Below, piece after piece: positions 1-10,496 of a stretch of DNA of 64,000 bases. The DNA comes from Bacteroidaceae bacterium (lineage in GTDB: Bacteria > Bacteroidota > Bacteroidia > Bacteroidales > Bacteroidaceae): positions 36,479 through 100,478 of the forward strand of contig JAGCPD010000006.1 in assembly GCA_017645305.1 (NCBI GenBank). Reading direction: 5' to 3'. A program made the position numbers and the translations under genes. The notes below the pieces were generated by a model. That model was not told the DNA's origin, searched no databases, and saw only the letters and a program-made list of their open reading frames with translations. Within the stretch, counting starts at the first letter, position 1; every line of letters starts with the position of its first letter.

Positions 1-3000
1 TCCGCTGCTTCAACAGTACCGCTAACATATACGCCGCTAATAGTTGTCAAGGGTGCATCCTCTGCCTCTGCATCGCCTGTACGACCTGCCAGACCGCCTA
101 CAGAAGCGGTGTTGCTACCATCAACCTTGATGTTCCAGAGACCTAAGTTCTGAACGCTACCTACGAGGGCACCGAAGAAGCCTGTTTCGTCTGTATTGTC
201 CTCGTTGGCAGCAATAGTTACGTTTTTGATGATATGATTATTACCATCCAGGCTGACACGTTTGCCATAACCCTCAGAGAAGCTGTTGCCGAAGAAGTTA
301 GCATTCAGTGGCCACCAGCCCTTTCCGTACATCTCGATATCATCCATCAGTTTGAAGTAGGTGGTTTGTCCGTTTACCAAACGATCGGGCATACTTTGCA
401 GGTCGGCGGTAGTGGCAATCTGATAAGGATCTGTTTCTGTACCACGACCCTTTGTTTGCAATAGTGTAGCCTTCATGGTTACTTTGTCCATATCAAACTC
501 GATGAGGTATTTACCGGCAGGTGAGATGCGCCATGTGCGGTCCAATCCGCGAACCAGGCTGTCAACCTTTTGTCCGCTCTCTAACATCAGGTACTGCTCG
601 CTGCTTCCATAGCGTGCCTCCGTCCAACTGCTACGGGCTGTGGTGCTGTAATTGACCATATCCTCGGTGCTGCGGCAAGCCATGATACCAAATGAACAGA
701 ACGAGTTGGCATTGTCCAGTACCATATCCACAGTACCCACATACTTACCATTGCCCACGTGCTGCAAAGGCCAGTGCTCGTTATTCTTCCAACGGTCTGT
801 AGTACCGCTACGATTTGTGAGTGTACCGGTTACATATACCTGATTATCCCAGTTGTATTTGTCTTGCAACTGGCAATCTACGATGCCGTTTTCCACGTCG
901 AGCACAATATTATACGTACCATTTAGTGCCTGCAGGTCGGTTCCACCCTCCTGTACACCAAAGATGTGGTTGGCAGGAGTTACAAAGTTACGGTTGGCCT
1001 CGTTGCACTTATAGATGGTATTGATGCGACGGAAATAGAAGCCTGCACGCTGGTAGCCTTGGATGCGGCGACTGCGGTCCTGCAGCGTAACGCTTCCTAC
1101 CCACTTGCCTTCAGCATTCTGGTAGAGCGGATAAAGGGTACACATGCGGCTGTAGTCCCATTCGCCATTTTCAGAGTTCTCGTCATAAAGATCGCCCTGA
1201 ACGTAGATAACACCACCAAACTGAGGATCCTGCATCAGGCTGTTGATTTTCTCTGTTACTTGCTCATCTGTGAGGTCGCCTGTAACGAGGTTTGTAGAGA
1301 GTTCGTCGTAGAGAGCAATCATATACTCCTGAAGTTTGCCTTCTTCAAGTCCGTTAGCCATATCGATAGCATACTGATTAAGATCTGCTAACTGTTTGTA
1401 AAGTTCTATGCTAGGTTCTATGGCATTGAACTCGTCATTGATGAGGCTGATGAGTTCTAACTGCTTGTCGATATTGTTGCTGACACGTATTTGGCCGATG
1501 TACTTGCGGATGTTGTCAGTGTGTGACTGACTCATGTAGCGTTCCTGTTCATCGCGCTGAATCTCCAGCAAGTCGAGTCTGGTCTCATACTGTTCCATCA
1601 TGTCGGCGATGGTTTGCTGACTATTTCCCTGATAGATGAGTTGGAAGTTGCCCCATACAGTGTGGTTCTTGCTGTGCCAGGGGGTAGCTTCGTTGCGAAC
1701 ACCCAGACGTAAGGTGCCATCGGTAACAACGGCATAGGCACTTTGCTTGTAGCGGTCGCCATTGAAAGCAAAGCTGGCTGTGTAGGTGTTGTCTGGGATA
1801 TATCCAATACCATCTATGAGGATGTCCTTGCTGCCAGTTTCCTCTCCGTTGTGGGGAGCTTCTGGATCTGTGGTACTGTCGTAACGGCAGTTCACGCCAT
1901 TGATGGCATTCATCTCCTCGATGGGATCGGCATAAACACTCATGATGGGCGTTGCATAGTTGTTCAGGAAGAGCTTGGCGGGAATGGCATCGGTACCATC
2001 GTACAGTCCTTCGTGTCCGGCCCCGGGACGGTGATAGGCATTGGCACGCAGTTCGTATATTCCGTTGGGAATGCCGGTAATCAGTTGAGCAACCTCGAAG
2101 GTTGAATTGTAGCCGGCAGCAACGGGGAAGACATCAGTGAAGCCTGAGTTGTCAACTATATTGCCGTTCTGGCTGTCATCCAGTTGTACAGTCCATCCTT
2201 TCCAATCGCCTTCGTTGAACTTGGGGTTAACAATGATTGAGGTAACATCCATGCCTTCCGTGGGATTTGCTGTTACGGCTTCTGCCAAAAGGGTGCGTGC
2301 AAACTGTGCCTCGGCCTGTAGTTCTTCAATACCCAGCTGACGGTTCTCCTTTATGTATAGGTAGGTTCCGTTGGGGAAGCGTTCAGAAACTCCTTCCTCT
2401 TCTGTGAGATAGGACTCCAAACGGTCTGCCTCATCACCCTGCATCTTGTCGTTGTTCTTCTCCCAGTACTCCATGATTTCCTCCACGGTGGCATAGTATG
2501 TCTGATAGGCGGGAACACAGAGCTTAATCATATCTGGTAGGCGGGCAGCCTTGTCGGCGGTAGCCAGAATCTCATCCTTATCGGTAAGGTTCTCTGCACC
2601 TTCCATAATATTCTCATATTCTTCAATAAGGCTTGCCTGACTCTCTAAACTGGAAAGTTCCTGTTCATCGTCAGCAATCTGTTGTGCAATAAGGGTATAT
2701 GCTTCGGCATCGTCACCAATGTACTCCAAACGCAGGCGGTCAATGGCTGTATAGCAGTTGTTGTTCTGAACCTGATTGCTAAAGCCAATGGTAAGGGTGT
2801 CGGCAGTAACAGCTATATAGAGGTAGTTCCAGTATTTGCCTTTGCTGAAGTATTTGGCTGTACCGGCAACGGCAGAGGGTACATAGGTCTCGTCTGTGAG
2901 CTGGGCTTCGCCCTGCCCGTCGTTCAACTTGTAATCCATGGCATCTGCGGTGATATCCTTCAGACGGACGCTGGTACGCAAACCGGCAGTTTCGGCATAG

Positions 3001-6000
3001 ACGTAAGAGTTCCGCTCCAAGTCATTGAAGTTCACAGGGTCGCCATATATGTCCTCGTTGGTAAGGGCTGCGGCACGACTGTATCCTTGAACGCGCAAAC
3101 GATAAACACCAGGCTGGAGGCCGGCAATACGCTGATAGGTGTTGAATGTCTTGTTGGTATGCTCGGCAAGGCCGCTTGTCACATTGGGAGCCGTACCTTC
3201 CCAACCGAAGTTATCAACGTTGAAGTCGGGATTCTTGATGCCCTTTATAAAGCCGTCAAAATCGGGGTCTTCCTGACCGCAGACGGTACAGAAACCGTGG
3301 CTAAACTCGTGGTCGGGAATAACAGCATCCTTACTGTTGGAGTAAGTAACGGAAGAGGGATCTACGGTACCGTCGCAAAGCATCTTGCCCTTGGGATAAA
3401 CGGTATCGTGACCGTTGGCAAAGGGAACTGGTGTGGCATCTGCCTCGGCACCATTGTCCAGATTCTGGAACCAAGAGATAGTGGTCTGGTCACCATTCAG
3501 TTTGTAGCAGAGCTCTCCAGACTCTATCATTTCAGAATCTTCGATGATAACTCCCTGCTCACCTTGTGTGGCATAGATGTTCTTGAAGACACCGTTACCA
3601 TGTCGGACAAGCCACATGTCTGTGCGGTCGTTACCCGTTACATCGGCACAAGACCAGCAGTTTGAAATCACAGGGCTGTTACTGCCAGCCCATCCCACAA
3701 GAGCAGCGCATTCGGTAGAACCTTCTATGATACCCGTAGAGAAACAGTTTTCTATGGTAAGGCTAGTCTTGCTGCCGGAATTACCGCCAAAGATGCCGGC
3801 GGCCTGCTTGCTTGTGGCATAAACGTTACCCATGTTACCCAGATTGCGAAGGGTTACGGAACCGCTCATCTGGTTGGTTCCGCCAACTAAGGCTGCGCAT
3901 TCGCCGGTGGCACTAATCGAGCAGGTTTCGTCTAACAGCAGATTCTCAATAACTGCTCCGTTACCGGGCTGCCCAATAAAACCTGTGTAGTTGCCACCAC
4001 CGATGTGCAAGTTGCTGATCTTATGTCCCTGTCCGTCAAAGTGACCGGTATATCTGACACCGTTACTTCCAATAGGCATGAAAAGGTCTGAGTAGTTTTC
4101 CATATCGATGTCAGCCGTCAGGCGAACATCCCAGTTGCCATAGTTTCTTTCATTTACCATACGTGAAAGCCAGTACAACTTGGAGTCAGTATCAATGCAA
4201 TGGAATCCATCTACCACCTCGGCATAGTCCAGCTGCGGTGCATCGCAATTAACACAGAAACCATCCTCAAACTCGTGGGGAGGCAGAATGGTTGTGGTGT
4301 TGCTGAAGGTAACAGTGCCTAAAGGCGTTCCGTCGCAAAGGAGTTCTCCGGCGGCATACACCTGACTTCCCTCTATAAAATAGGCAGAGGGGAAGGGGGT
4401 GGCATCGGTTCCTATCTTTTGGTACCACGAAATAACAGACTGGTCACCGTTGAGCAAGTAGCAAAGCTCTCCGCCCTCCACGGGATTGTCAGTTGTCCAT
4501 TCTTCGTAGATTCCCTGGCCGATTTCCTCCATACCACTGATATCATAGCAATTAGTGAGAGCAAGAGTTCCTGGTTCATAGCGGATAAGGTTGCAGATAT
4601 AGTCATATTTGTTGCCTGCATTGTCCATTCCGTTGATGATACCGGTGTTCACGCAGTTGCTCATAGAACTGCCGCCCTGGTTAATCCAGGAACAGAAGGC
4701 TGTGGCGGGAGTACCTGTAATCTCGCCAGTGTTCAGACAGTTTACAATTTTGATGGAAGGATAGCCGCTGGAGCCGGCACCGATGATACCTGCGGCAGAC
4801 GCGGTACCAATAACGGTTGCCTCGTTCACGCAGTTTTCTACTGTCAGGGGTGATCCTGCATTGGTCTGCACTCCACCGATAAGACCCGCAACCTGTCCGT
4901 TACCGCTGACCTCGCAGCTCTTGTCGATAATCAGATTGCGAATAATACTACCGCCACGCACGTAACCAAAGAATCCAACGCCGTTCTGAGGCATATCCAG
5001 AATCATGTTCTTGATGCGGTGTCCCTGTCCGTCAAATATACCATTGTATTTATAGGTGGTATTGGGACCGATGGGTGTATGGGCATTTACGGTACCACCG
5101 AAATCTATATCGGCTGTAAGCTTACCGTTAATTGTAGTTTCATGTTCGTCGTTTACCATAGCTGTGAACCACTTGAGGTCAGCTACAGACGCCAGAGGCA
5201 GGAAATCGTCGGCATCTGGCGTAATATGGTCTCTTAGTAGGTTGCCGCAGACACTGCACCATCCGTCCACATCGTTGTGCTGAGGAGTGGGCGAAGTATC
5301 TTCGTTGGAGTAGATAAGTTCTCCGTCGATGACAGTTCCGTCACAACGTTTGTTACCGATTCCGTACACTTCTTTATGTGTACTGAAGGGAACGGGGTAT
5401 CCATCTTCGCCCAATGTCTGATAGAAAACGGTGCTGTTTGCACCCTTGTTCAGTAGGTAGCAAAGCTCGCCAGTGGCAAGGATGGAAGAGTTGATGTAGG
5501 TTGTTCCACCGGGAGCATTGCCATTGTCGCCGTCCTGCTCGTATGCAAAACAATTGGTTGTGGCAGCCTTGTTCTGAGGATTACAGAAACAGAATGCAGA
5601 GGGCAGTTCTGTTTCCATGATGGAGATACAGTTGCGGGCATTGACAGATCCTGCCGAATTCACCCATCCGCAGAAGCCCATATTGTAGGCATCGATTCCT
5701 GTGTATTTTATGGCAGAAACGCAGTTGGTAATGTTTGTTCCACCGTTTACATAACCCATGAACGCACCATTAGATGCATTGTTGCCATAGTTTGCGTTGA
5801 TGGTAGCCAGTACAACTACATTCTCGAACGTACCATAGCCGGTACCGCCCAAAACGGCAGAGTTCTTATAGGTGGCGTTGATGTAGCCATCCACGATAAG
5901 GTTCTTGACGGTTCCCTTGAACTTTACGAACATAGCTGACGCCTCGCCGGGGAAGTCGTAATTAACTGTAATGGTGTGTCCGGCTCCGTCCAGGGTTCCG

Positions 6001-6227
6001 GTGAAATCACTTGCGGTAGCCATCCTGAAGTTGAGGTCAGGAATATCAGCTGTAAGCTTGATATTCGTCTTTTCGTAGCCGGCAATCTTTGTCCAAGTTT
6101 GCAGGTCTGCCTTGCTGCTAATCAGATACGCACCGCTCTCGTCCTTTTGCAAATCTTGTGCAAAGACGTTTGCTCCTAGGAGCCACATGGTGGCGATCAG
6201 GAACATGGAGAGTAGTCTTGTCTTCAT
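1..6227 (-). CDS. Giant modular secreted protein, GLUG-like repeats (C-terminus beyond window)
   Basis: The frame is open from the ATG at 6227 to the left edge, at least 2075 codons. It starts with a signal peptide (MKTRLLSMFLIATMWLLGANVFAQ region; likely cleavage after VFA). Three modules of about 325 residues follow, ending near residues 324, 656 and 978. Each has a GLUG/beta-helix-like part (LTADI, LDGAGHTI, GALVG-type strands), an ELCYLLN segment, CDGT, and then HxxxxGxCxxC. From about 980 onward there are carbohydrate-binding-like beta-sandwich segments (NPDFNVDNFGWEG, NPKFNEGDWKGWT) separated by helical linkers. Another GLUG-like block (LDGNNHIIKNVTI, GGLAGRTG) begins near 1920 and is cut by the edge. 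It starts 41 bp after the GH115 gene, so the two are probably co-transcribed. A surface adhesin or glycan-binding role is inference. The exact function is unknown. Confidence 0.85.
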   Translation of the reverse strand, partial: MKTRLLSMFLIATMWLLGANVFAQDLQKDESGAYLISSKADLQTWTKIAGYEKTNIKLTADIPDLNFRMATASDFTGTLDGAGHTITVNYDFPGEASAMFVKFKGTVKNLIVDGYINATYKNSAVLGGTGYGTFENVVVLATINANYGNNASNGAFMGYVNGGTNITNCVSAIKYTGIDAYNMGFCGWVNSAGSVNARNCISIMETELPSAFCFCNPQNKAATTNCFAYEQDGDNGNAPGGTTYINSSILATGELCYLLNKGANSTVFYQTLGEDGYPVPFSTHKEVYGIGNKRCDGTVIDGELIYSNEDTSPTPQHNDVDGWCSVCGNLLRDHITPDADDFLPLASVADLKWFTAMVNDEHETTINGKLTADIDFGGTVNAHTPIGPNTTYKYNGIFDGQGHRIKNMILDMPQNGVGFFGYVRGGSIIRNLIIDKSCEVSGNGQVAGLIGGVQTNAGSPLTVENCVNEATVIGTASAAGIIGAGSSGYPSIKIVNCLNTGEITGTPATAFCSWINQGGSSMSNCVNTGIINGMDNAGNKYDYICNLIRYEPGTLALTNCYDISGMEEIGQGIYEEWTTDNPVEGGELCYLLNGDQSVISWYQKIGTDATPFPSAYFIEGSQVYAAGELLCDGTPLGTVTFSNTTTILPPHEFEDGFCVNCDAPQLDYAEVVDGFHCIDTDSKLYWLSRMVNERNYGNWDVRLTADIDMENYSDLFMPIGSNGVRYTGHFDGQGHKISNLHIGGGNYTGFIGQPGNGAVIENLLLDETCSISATGECAALVGGTNQMSGSVTLRNLGNMGNVYATSKQAAGIFGGNSGSKTSLTIENCFSTGIIEGSTECAALVGWAGSNSPVISNCWSCADVTGNDRTDMWLVRHGNGVFKNIYATQGEQGVIIEDSEMIESGELCYKLNGDQTTISWFQNLDNGAEADATPVPFANGHDTVYPKGKMLCDGTVDPSSVTYSNSKDAVIPDHEFSHGFCTVCGQEDPDFDGFIKGIKNPDFNVDNFGWEGTAPNVTSGLAEHTNKTFNTYQRIAGLQPGVYRLRVQGYSRAAALTNEDIYGDPVNFNDLERNSYVYAETAGLRTSVRLKDITADAMDYKLNDGQGEAQLTDETYVPSAVAGTAKYFSKGKYWNYLYIAVTADTLTIGFSNQVQNNNCYTAIDRLRLEYIGDDAEAYTLIAQQIADDEQELSSLESQASLIEEYENIMEGAENLTDKDEILATADKAARLPDMIKLCVPAYQTYYATVEEIMEYWEKNNDKMQGDEADRLESYLTEEEGVSERFPNGTYLYIKENRQLGIEELQAEAQFARTLLAEAVTANPTEGMDVTSIIVNPKFNEGDWKGWTVQLDDSQNGNIVDNSGFTDVFPVAAGYNSTFEVAQLITGIPNGIYELRANAYHRPGAGHEGLYDGTDAIPAKLFLNNYATPIMSVYADPIEEMNAINGVNCRYDSTTDPEAPHNGEETGSKDILIDGIGYIPDNTYTASFAFNGDRYKQSAYAVVTDGTLRLGVRNEATPWHSKNHTVWGNFQLIYQGNSQQTIADMMEQYETRLDLLEIQRDEQERYMSQSHTDNIRKYIGQIRVSNNIDKQLELISLINDEFNAIEPSIELYKQLADLNQYAIDMANGLEEGKLQEYMIALYDELSTNLVTGDLTDEQVTEKINSLMQDPQFGGVIYVQGDLYDENSENGEWDYSRMCTLYPLYQNAEGKWVGSVTLQDRSRRIQGYQRAGFYFRRINTIYKCNEANRNFVTPANHIFGVQEGGTDLQALNGTYNIVLDVENGIVDCQLQDKYNWDNQVYVTGTLTNRSGTTDRWKNNEHWPLQHVGNGKYVGTVDMVLDNANSFCSFGIMACRSTEDMVNYSTTARSSWTEARYGSSEQYLMLESGQKVDSLVRGLDRTWRISPAGKYLIEFDMDKVTMKATLLQTKGRGTETDPYQIATTADLQSMPDRLVNGQTTYFKLMDDIEMYGKGWWPLNANFFGNSFSEGYGKRVSLDGNNHIIKNVTIAANEDNTDETGFFGALVGSVQNLGLWNIKVDGSNTASVGGLAGRTGDAEAEDAPLTTISGVYVSGTVEAA

Positions 6228-6268
6228 TGTTAATTTGTTTGAGTTAGTAAATTATTTGGTTTATGAGT

Positions 6269-9200
6269 TTATTTAATCACGTACTTTTTGCCGTTTAATA
6301 TGTATATGCCGCGCTGTGTGGGACGGCTATTTATTTTGCGGCCAGAAAGGTCGTAGGTCTCATCAGTCTTACAGGTTTTATACGACTTATAAGTCTCGGG
6401 CAAGGGCCTGATGCCATCCGTGTAGTCGCTGTTTGTCTCCACTTCCTCTATGCGGAAATAATCGACGCGGAACTTGCCTGTGCGGTCGGTTCCTGATGCC
6501 AGTTTCCCGTCGCCTTTCCTGCAGCCGGAGCGGATGCCAAGGGTAAGGTCTTCACCCTCAGCCAAAGTAACCAGTACGCTGAGTTCCTGCATGGCGGTAC
6601 TGCTGATGCCTACACCATCGGTATAAGAGGCAAAGGTGGGATACTCGCCGGGAGTGAGGTTGTTCTGGTAGGTACGGGGCGTGCTGAAATACTGTACTTG
6701 GTCATTGGCAAAGAGACGTCCCTGTCCCTCCAAGCCTTTCTCGCTCCAGAAGAGGCAGCTCACACGATAGGTGGCACCTGCCTTCAGCTTGCTGGCGGGT
6801 ATGGTCTGGTAGAGGCAGAAATCCTCGGGAATGGGACGGTAGCCGTTGGCAGTAAAGGCACAGAAGTTCTGACCGTGCATGCCTTCTCCCTTGCCATAGA
6901 TACCCGACGTGGTCATGGTGTAATTGCCGGTAAATGACATTTGCCACCCGTAGGGAACGGCATTCAGCACGTTTTTGCCTTCTGCCAGTATGCCTTCGTC
7001 TTTGTACTCAAAGTCGTAGTTCACAATAAGTTCTTGGGTAAGCGAATCGGGGTCAGAGGTAGGCAGGTCGGCCAGACGGCGAATGGTGAAGTGGTCAACC
7101 TTGAACCAACCCGTTTCGTCGGTCTGTGCACCTGCATTGCTGATGCAGCTGGTCCTGATGCCCACACTCAGGTCTTCGCCCTCCTGAACCTTCAGCACAA
7201 CACGCATGGGATGCATAATGGTATGTGTTTCGTATCCGGCCTTATATCCTGCAAAGGTATTCACCTCGTCGGCCTTCAGAATCTGGTCGTAATCATGCTT
7301 ATAGGCATAGTACTGAACGTGGTTGTTGGCGAAGAGACGGCAGGAACCGCGCTTGCCCGACTGAACCCAGAGCCAGCAACCTACCTCGTAGATGCCTGGC
7401 GTGAGCTTGCTGGCGGGTATAGTCTGAGAGAGCTCGCAGTCCTCTGGCATGGGTTTCGATTTAATCCAGCACAGGTTACTGTCATCGCCCTTGATGGATT
7501 CGTCCTTGTTGATGCCGTATGAGTTGCCGTTCAGAGTACCTTTCAGTGTCCAGCCGTAAGGAACACCTCGGCGGATGGTCCCGTCGGTATTCGTAAGCAC
7601 GCTGCTACCGCTCTTGTACTGCTCGAAGTCGGGGTTCACCATCAGTTTGGGAGCCAGATTCTCCTCTTCCACAGCATCCATCTGGCGGTACATAATCTGA
7701 CTGACCACTAGGGCGGGATTCATGGCGTAGATGCGCAGCTGGTAGTTCTTCTCTGTGGTGGCCTTATAGGTAAAGCGGGCCTCGGAATAACCGTACATCA
7801 CATTGTCGCTCCATCTGTTTGTCTCGGCGCTGCACTTTATGCTGGCTGTTGTCAGCGAGCCTGTTCCCATACCCATTCCCACTACCAAATCGTTGCTGGT
7901 GGTGATGGGAAAGGTGGGCAGGCAGCGCACCACAATCTGGTACGAGCCTTTCTTCAAGGGCACAGTGTATTCCAGGTAGGGGCCTTTGCTGCGTGCCGTA
8001 GTGGCGGTGTATTTGGTATAGTCGATAGGCCAGACAGTCATACTGCTATCGCTAACGCCCAAATTAGGTAGAAGTTTCCAGTTTCCTCTGCTGCCGGTGT
8101 AGTCAGAGGCTGCTATGAGCGTCATGTCGTCTGGGAACATTTCACCTTTTACCTCGTTTACCTCGCCGGTTGTTGCAGCATATACGGGACCGAACTGGCT
8201 GGTAGTGCTGGCATTGGGCCTCATACTCATGATGCCGTTCCATTTGCCACCGGCAATGCTGTTATTGAAACGGTCAGTCATATCGACAATGTTGTCATAG
8301 CTGGTGCGTGATAGGGCTGCGTACTGCATACTGTTCTGGCGGTCGCCCATGCCGGCATACCAGAAGCTGAGATTGGCTCCTAAGAGCTTGATGTTCATGT
8401 CGGCAGTTGCCACGATGGGGTAGGTGAAGAGTTCAAAATAGGCATCCTGAAGGCGGGTGGGAATGCTCCCCTCCAGATTCTGCACCCTGCGGGCAAGAGC
8501 CTGATAGTCGCGTATGCGCTGCTTCATCTCTTCGTGCGTAAAGACAACCTCGCGTACCGTTTCGGGTTTGCTCTGTGCCGCCAGGCGGTAATGTTCCAGC
8601 CGGATGTCGGCCATTTCATCGGCCAGATCCTCTCCGAAGGTTTTGGCTGCCCACCAGCGGGAGAACTTCCAGGCATTCTCGGGAGTCCAGCTTCTGACGT
8701 TCCAGGCCAGTTCCATGCAGAACTCAAACTCCACTTCTGCGGGTTTTATGTCCCCCACGTTAATCATCCAGAAACGCTGCATACCGTTCTCGTATGCCTT
8801 GCATAGCTCATAGCTTATCAGCGAAGGTGAGATGGTGCTGAGCCAGATATAGGAACAGGGATTGCCCAGATACGAAAGGTGGTAGTATATGCCGTTTCCG
8901 CCACTGCGCTTCTGTTCGGTAGCAGTGGGCAGCTGGCGTATGTACGCGTAGTTGTCATCTACCCAGCAGAGGGTCACGTCTTCTGGAATCTTCAGCCCTG
9001 CATTGTACAGCGTGAGCGCCTCCTTATAGGGAATGTATATCTGCGGAACCTTGGTGGGGTCTCCGCCCAGAGAGTCGGTAATAATCTTGCGCTGGCACTC
9101 TATGATGTCCTTCAGGCCTGCCAACTGTGCCTCCTGACCCTCGTATCCAAGCAGCGCCACATCTTGCAGTCCGCGCATACCAATGTCATAGATTCCTTCG

Positions 9201-10168
9201 TAGTCACGTGCCTCTCCGGCCCGCTTGGCCCAGTAGTCGGCAACACCCTCCGGATTGTTGGCAAAGGTGAAGTTACTGCTGTTGTTTCCGCTCTTGAAGC
9301 GAGGCCACTCCCACAGGTTGTCACGCAGCATACTATCGCCGCTGCTCATGACGATAGCCCAGGCCTTGGCCAGACGCTTGTTCTCCTCCATTGCCCAAAA
9401 GGCCTTTGAACTGCCGTGCTTGGCAGGCCAGAGACAGTTGGCGCGCAGACGTAGCAGCAGTTCCAATACCTTATTATATGTATTGGGTCCGATGTTGTTG
9501 TAACTGGCATCTATGGTCTTCTTGGCCCAGGGCAGGAGCGCCCAGTCCTCATCGTTGATAAATAATCCGCGATATTTTACGGAAGGAGCTTCCATCTCTG
9601 TACGGTCTCCGTTTGCATAGATGGTACTCATGGGGGCTGGAGCCACATCGGCCCACCAGATATAGGGCGATACGCCTATGCGACGGCTTATCTCGAACAG
9701 TCCGTAAGCCGTTCCCCGGGGTGTACCGCCTATTATTACCAGTGCTTCCTCTATGCCCTGGGCTGGTGCCTTTACCAGTTGCAGCGTGTAGGCTTCCCAT
9801 CGGCCTGTGATGCCTGTGGTGTCTATCTTGCCCGTCTCCAGCAGGTCGGCAATAAGGGCAGAAGTGCCCAGTGTGCCTGCAATGATGGGGTAATCGCCGC
9901 TCTGCAACGTATTGCGCAGCAGCAGTGTCTTGCCTGTCACTGCCTTTATATCCTGAATCACGCAGTTCGTAACGGTAGTCACCACCTCGGCATCCTGACT
10001 ATCTACTACAAAGACGGCATTTCCGTTGGCTCCAACAATGGGAAAGCCGCCCATCCCTGTCTCGCTAAAGACAATGTCTGCTTTTGCCGCGGGAGTCAAG
10101 AGTAGCAAAGCGCACAGGAATGCGACTTTTTGGAGTATATAAAATGATTTGGTATTATTTTTACCCAT
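6269..10168 (-). CDS. Glycoside hydrolase family 115, xylan alpha-1,2-glucuronidase
   Basis: A 1299-residue secreted enzyme. The ATG at 10168 is preferred over an upstream in-frame start because it opens directly into a signal peptide (ILQKVAFLCALLLLTPAAKA). The family hallmark YRGLFINDEDWALLPWA follows a domain with GTPRGTAYGLFEISRRIGVSPYIWWADV, and LRANCLWPAKHGSSKAFW comes next. Known for the family: GH115 removes (4-O-methyl-)glucuronic acid from xylan. The second half has two repeated beta-sandwich segments (NPDFEQYKSG..., NYDFEYKDEG...) resembling carbohydrate-binding modules. The last 28 residues carry YDLSGRKI...GIYILNGKK, a C-terminal motif also present on two other secreted proteins here. 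It is first of a likely two-gene unit with the giant protein downstream. Confidence 0.9.
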   Translation of the reverse strand: MGKNNTKSFYILQKVAFLCALLLLTPAAKADIVFSETGMGGFPIVGANGNAVFVVDSQDAEVVTTVTNCVIQDIKAVTGKTLLLRNTLQSGDYPIIAGTLGTSALIADLLETGKIDTTGITGRWEAYTLQLVKAPAQGIEEALVIIGGTPRGTAYGLFEISRRIGVSPYIWWADVAPAPMSTIYANGDRTEMEAPSVKYRGLFINDEDWALLPWAKKTIDASYNNIGPNTYNKVLELLLRLRANCLWPAKHGSSKAFWAMEENKRLAKAWAIVMSSGDSMLRDNLWEWPRFKSGNNSSNFTFANNPEGVADYWAKRAGEARDYEGIYDIGMRGLQDVALLGYEGQEAQLAGLKDIIECQRKIITDSLGGDPTKVPQIYIPYKEALTLYNAGLKIPEDVTLCWVDDNYAYIRQLPTATEQKRSGGNGIYYHLSYLGNPCSYIWLSTISPSLISYELCKAYENGMQRFWMINVGDIKPAEVEFEFCMELAWNVRSWTPENAWKFSRWWAAKTFGEDLADEMADIRLEHYRLAAQSKPETVREVVFTHEEMKQRIRDYQALARRVQNLEGSIPTRLQDAYFELFTYPIVATADMNIKLLGANLSFWYAGMGDRQNSMQYAALSRTSYDNIVDMTDRFNNSIAGGKWNGIMSMRPNASTTSQFGPVYAATTGEVNEVKGEMFPDDMTLIAASDYTGSRGNWKLLPNLGVSDSSMTVWPIDYTKYTATTARSKGPYLEYTVPLKKGSYQIVVRCLPTFPITTSNDLVVGMGMGTGSLTTASIKCSAETNRWSDNVMYGYSEARFTYKATTEKNYQLRIYAMNPALVVSQIMYRQMDAVEEENLAPKLMVNPDFEQYKSGSSVLTNTDGTIRRGVPYGWTLKGTLNGNSYGINKDESIKGDDSNLCWIKSKPMPEDCELSQTIPASKLTPGIYEVGCWLWVQSGKRGSCRLFANNHVQYYAYKHDYDQILKADEVNTFAGYKAGYETHTIMHPMRVVLKVQEGEDLSVGIRTSCISNAGAQTDETGWFKVDHFTIRRLADLPTSDPDSLTQELIVNYDFEYKDEGILAEGKNVLNAVPYGWQMSFTGNYTMTTSGIYGKGEGMHGQNFCAFTANGYRPIPEDFCLYQTIPASKLKAGATYRVSCLFWSEKGLEGQGRLFANDQVQYFSTPRTYQNNLTPGEYPTFASYTDGVGISSTAMQELSVLVTLAEGEDLTLGIRSGCRKGDGKLASGTDRTGKFRVDYFRIEEVETNSDYTDGIRPLPETYKSYKTCKTDETYDLSGRKINSRPTQRGIYILNGKKYVIK

Positions 10169-10186
10169 TTTGCTTAGTATTTTGTG

Positions 10187-10194
10187 CAAAAATA
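10187..10194 (-). promoter_or_regulatory. -7 promoter box for GH115 gene
   Basis: On the minus strand the bases read TATTTTTG, a match to TANNTTTG, 18 bp before the ATG at 10168. No TTTG at the ideal distance was found. The flanking sequence repeats GTGCAAAAA several times, so chance matching to an A/T-rich motif is possible. Confidence 0.5.
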
Positions 10195-10404
10195 GCAAAT
10201 ATTTTTATAACCCTGTGCAAAAATGTGCAAAAATGTAGCAGAAAGATGCAAAAAAAATGTTTTCTGTGCTAAAAAGCGCAAAAACAAGCTTCTGAAAAGA
10301 TTTTCGTGACTGCTATTGTAATTACTAACCTTGAACTAACCCTGAGGTGCTTATTAGGTTCATCATCCTCGTTTTGTTCGCCGTATGACGAAAAACAGAA
10401 TGCA

Positions 10405-10496
10405 CATCTCCACTTCATCTCCAGTTCATCTCCAGTTCTTCTCCACTTCATCTCCATTTCTTATAATTGGAGATGTATTGGAGATGTATTGGAGGG
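10405..10496. repeat. Short tandem array of TCTCCANTTCA-like units with inverted copies
   Basis: Within the 570-bp gap between the GH115 and rsgA genes, four to five 11-12 bp units (TCTCCACTTCA, TCTCCAGTTCA, TCTCCAGTTCT, TCTCCACTTCA, TCTCCATTTCT) run head to tail from 10405 to 10461. They are followed by TTATAA and then units in the opposite sense (GGAGATGTATT twice, GGAGGG). The arrangement gives a partly self-complementary block. The short frames crossing it look like chance. Nothing else recognisable is in this gap apart from the promoter box at 10187. Confidence 0.7.

Noticed and set aside
2682..3665. A 327-codon plus-strand frame
   Set aside because: It lies antisense within the giant secreted protein, whose frame shows signal peptide and repeat modules; the plus frame has no family resemblance or start signals.
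10269..10457. Small minus-strand protein reading MEMKWRRTGDELEMKW
   Set aside because: It is a translation of the tandem DNA repeat, with no ribosome site or homology.
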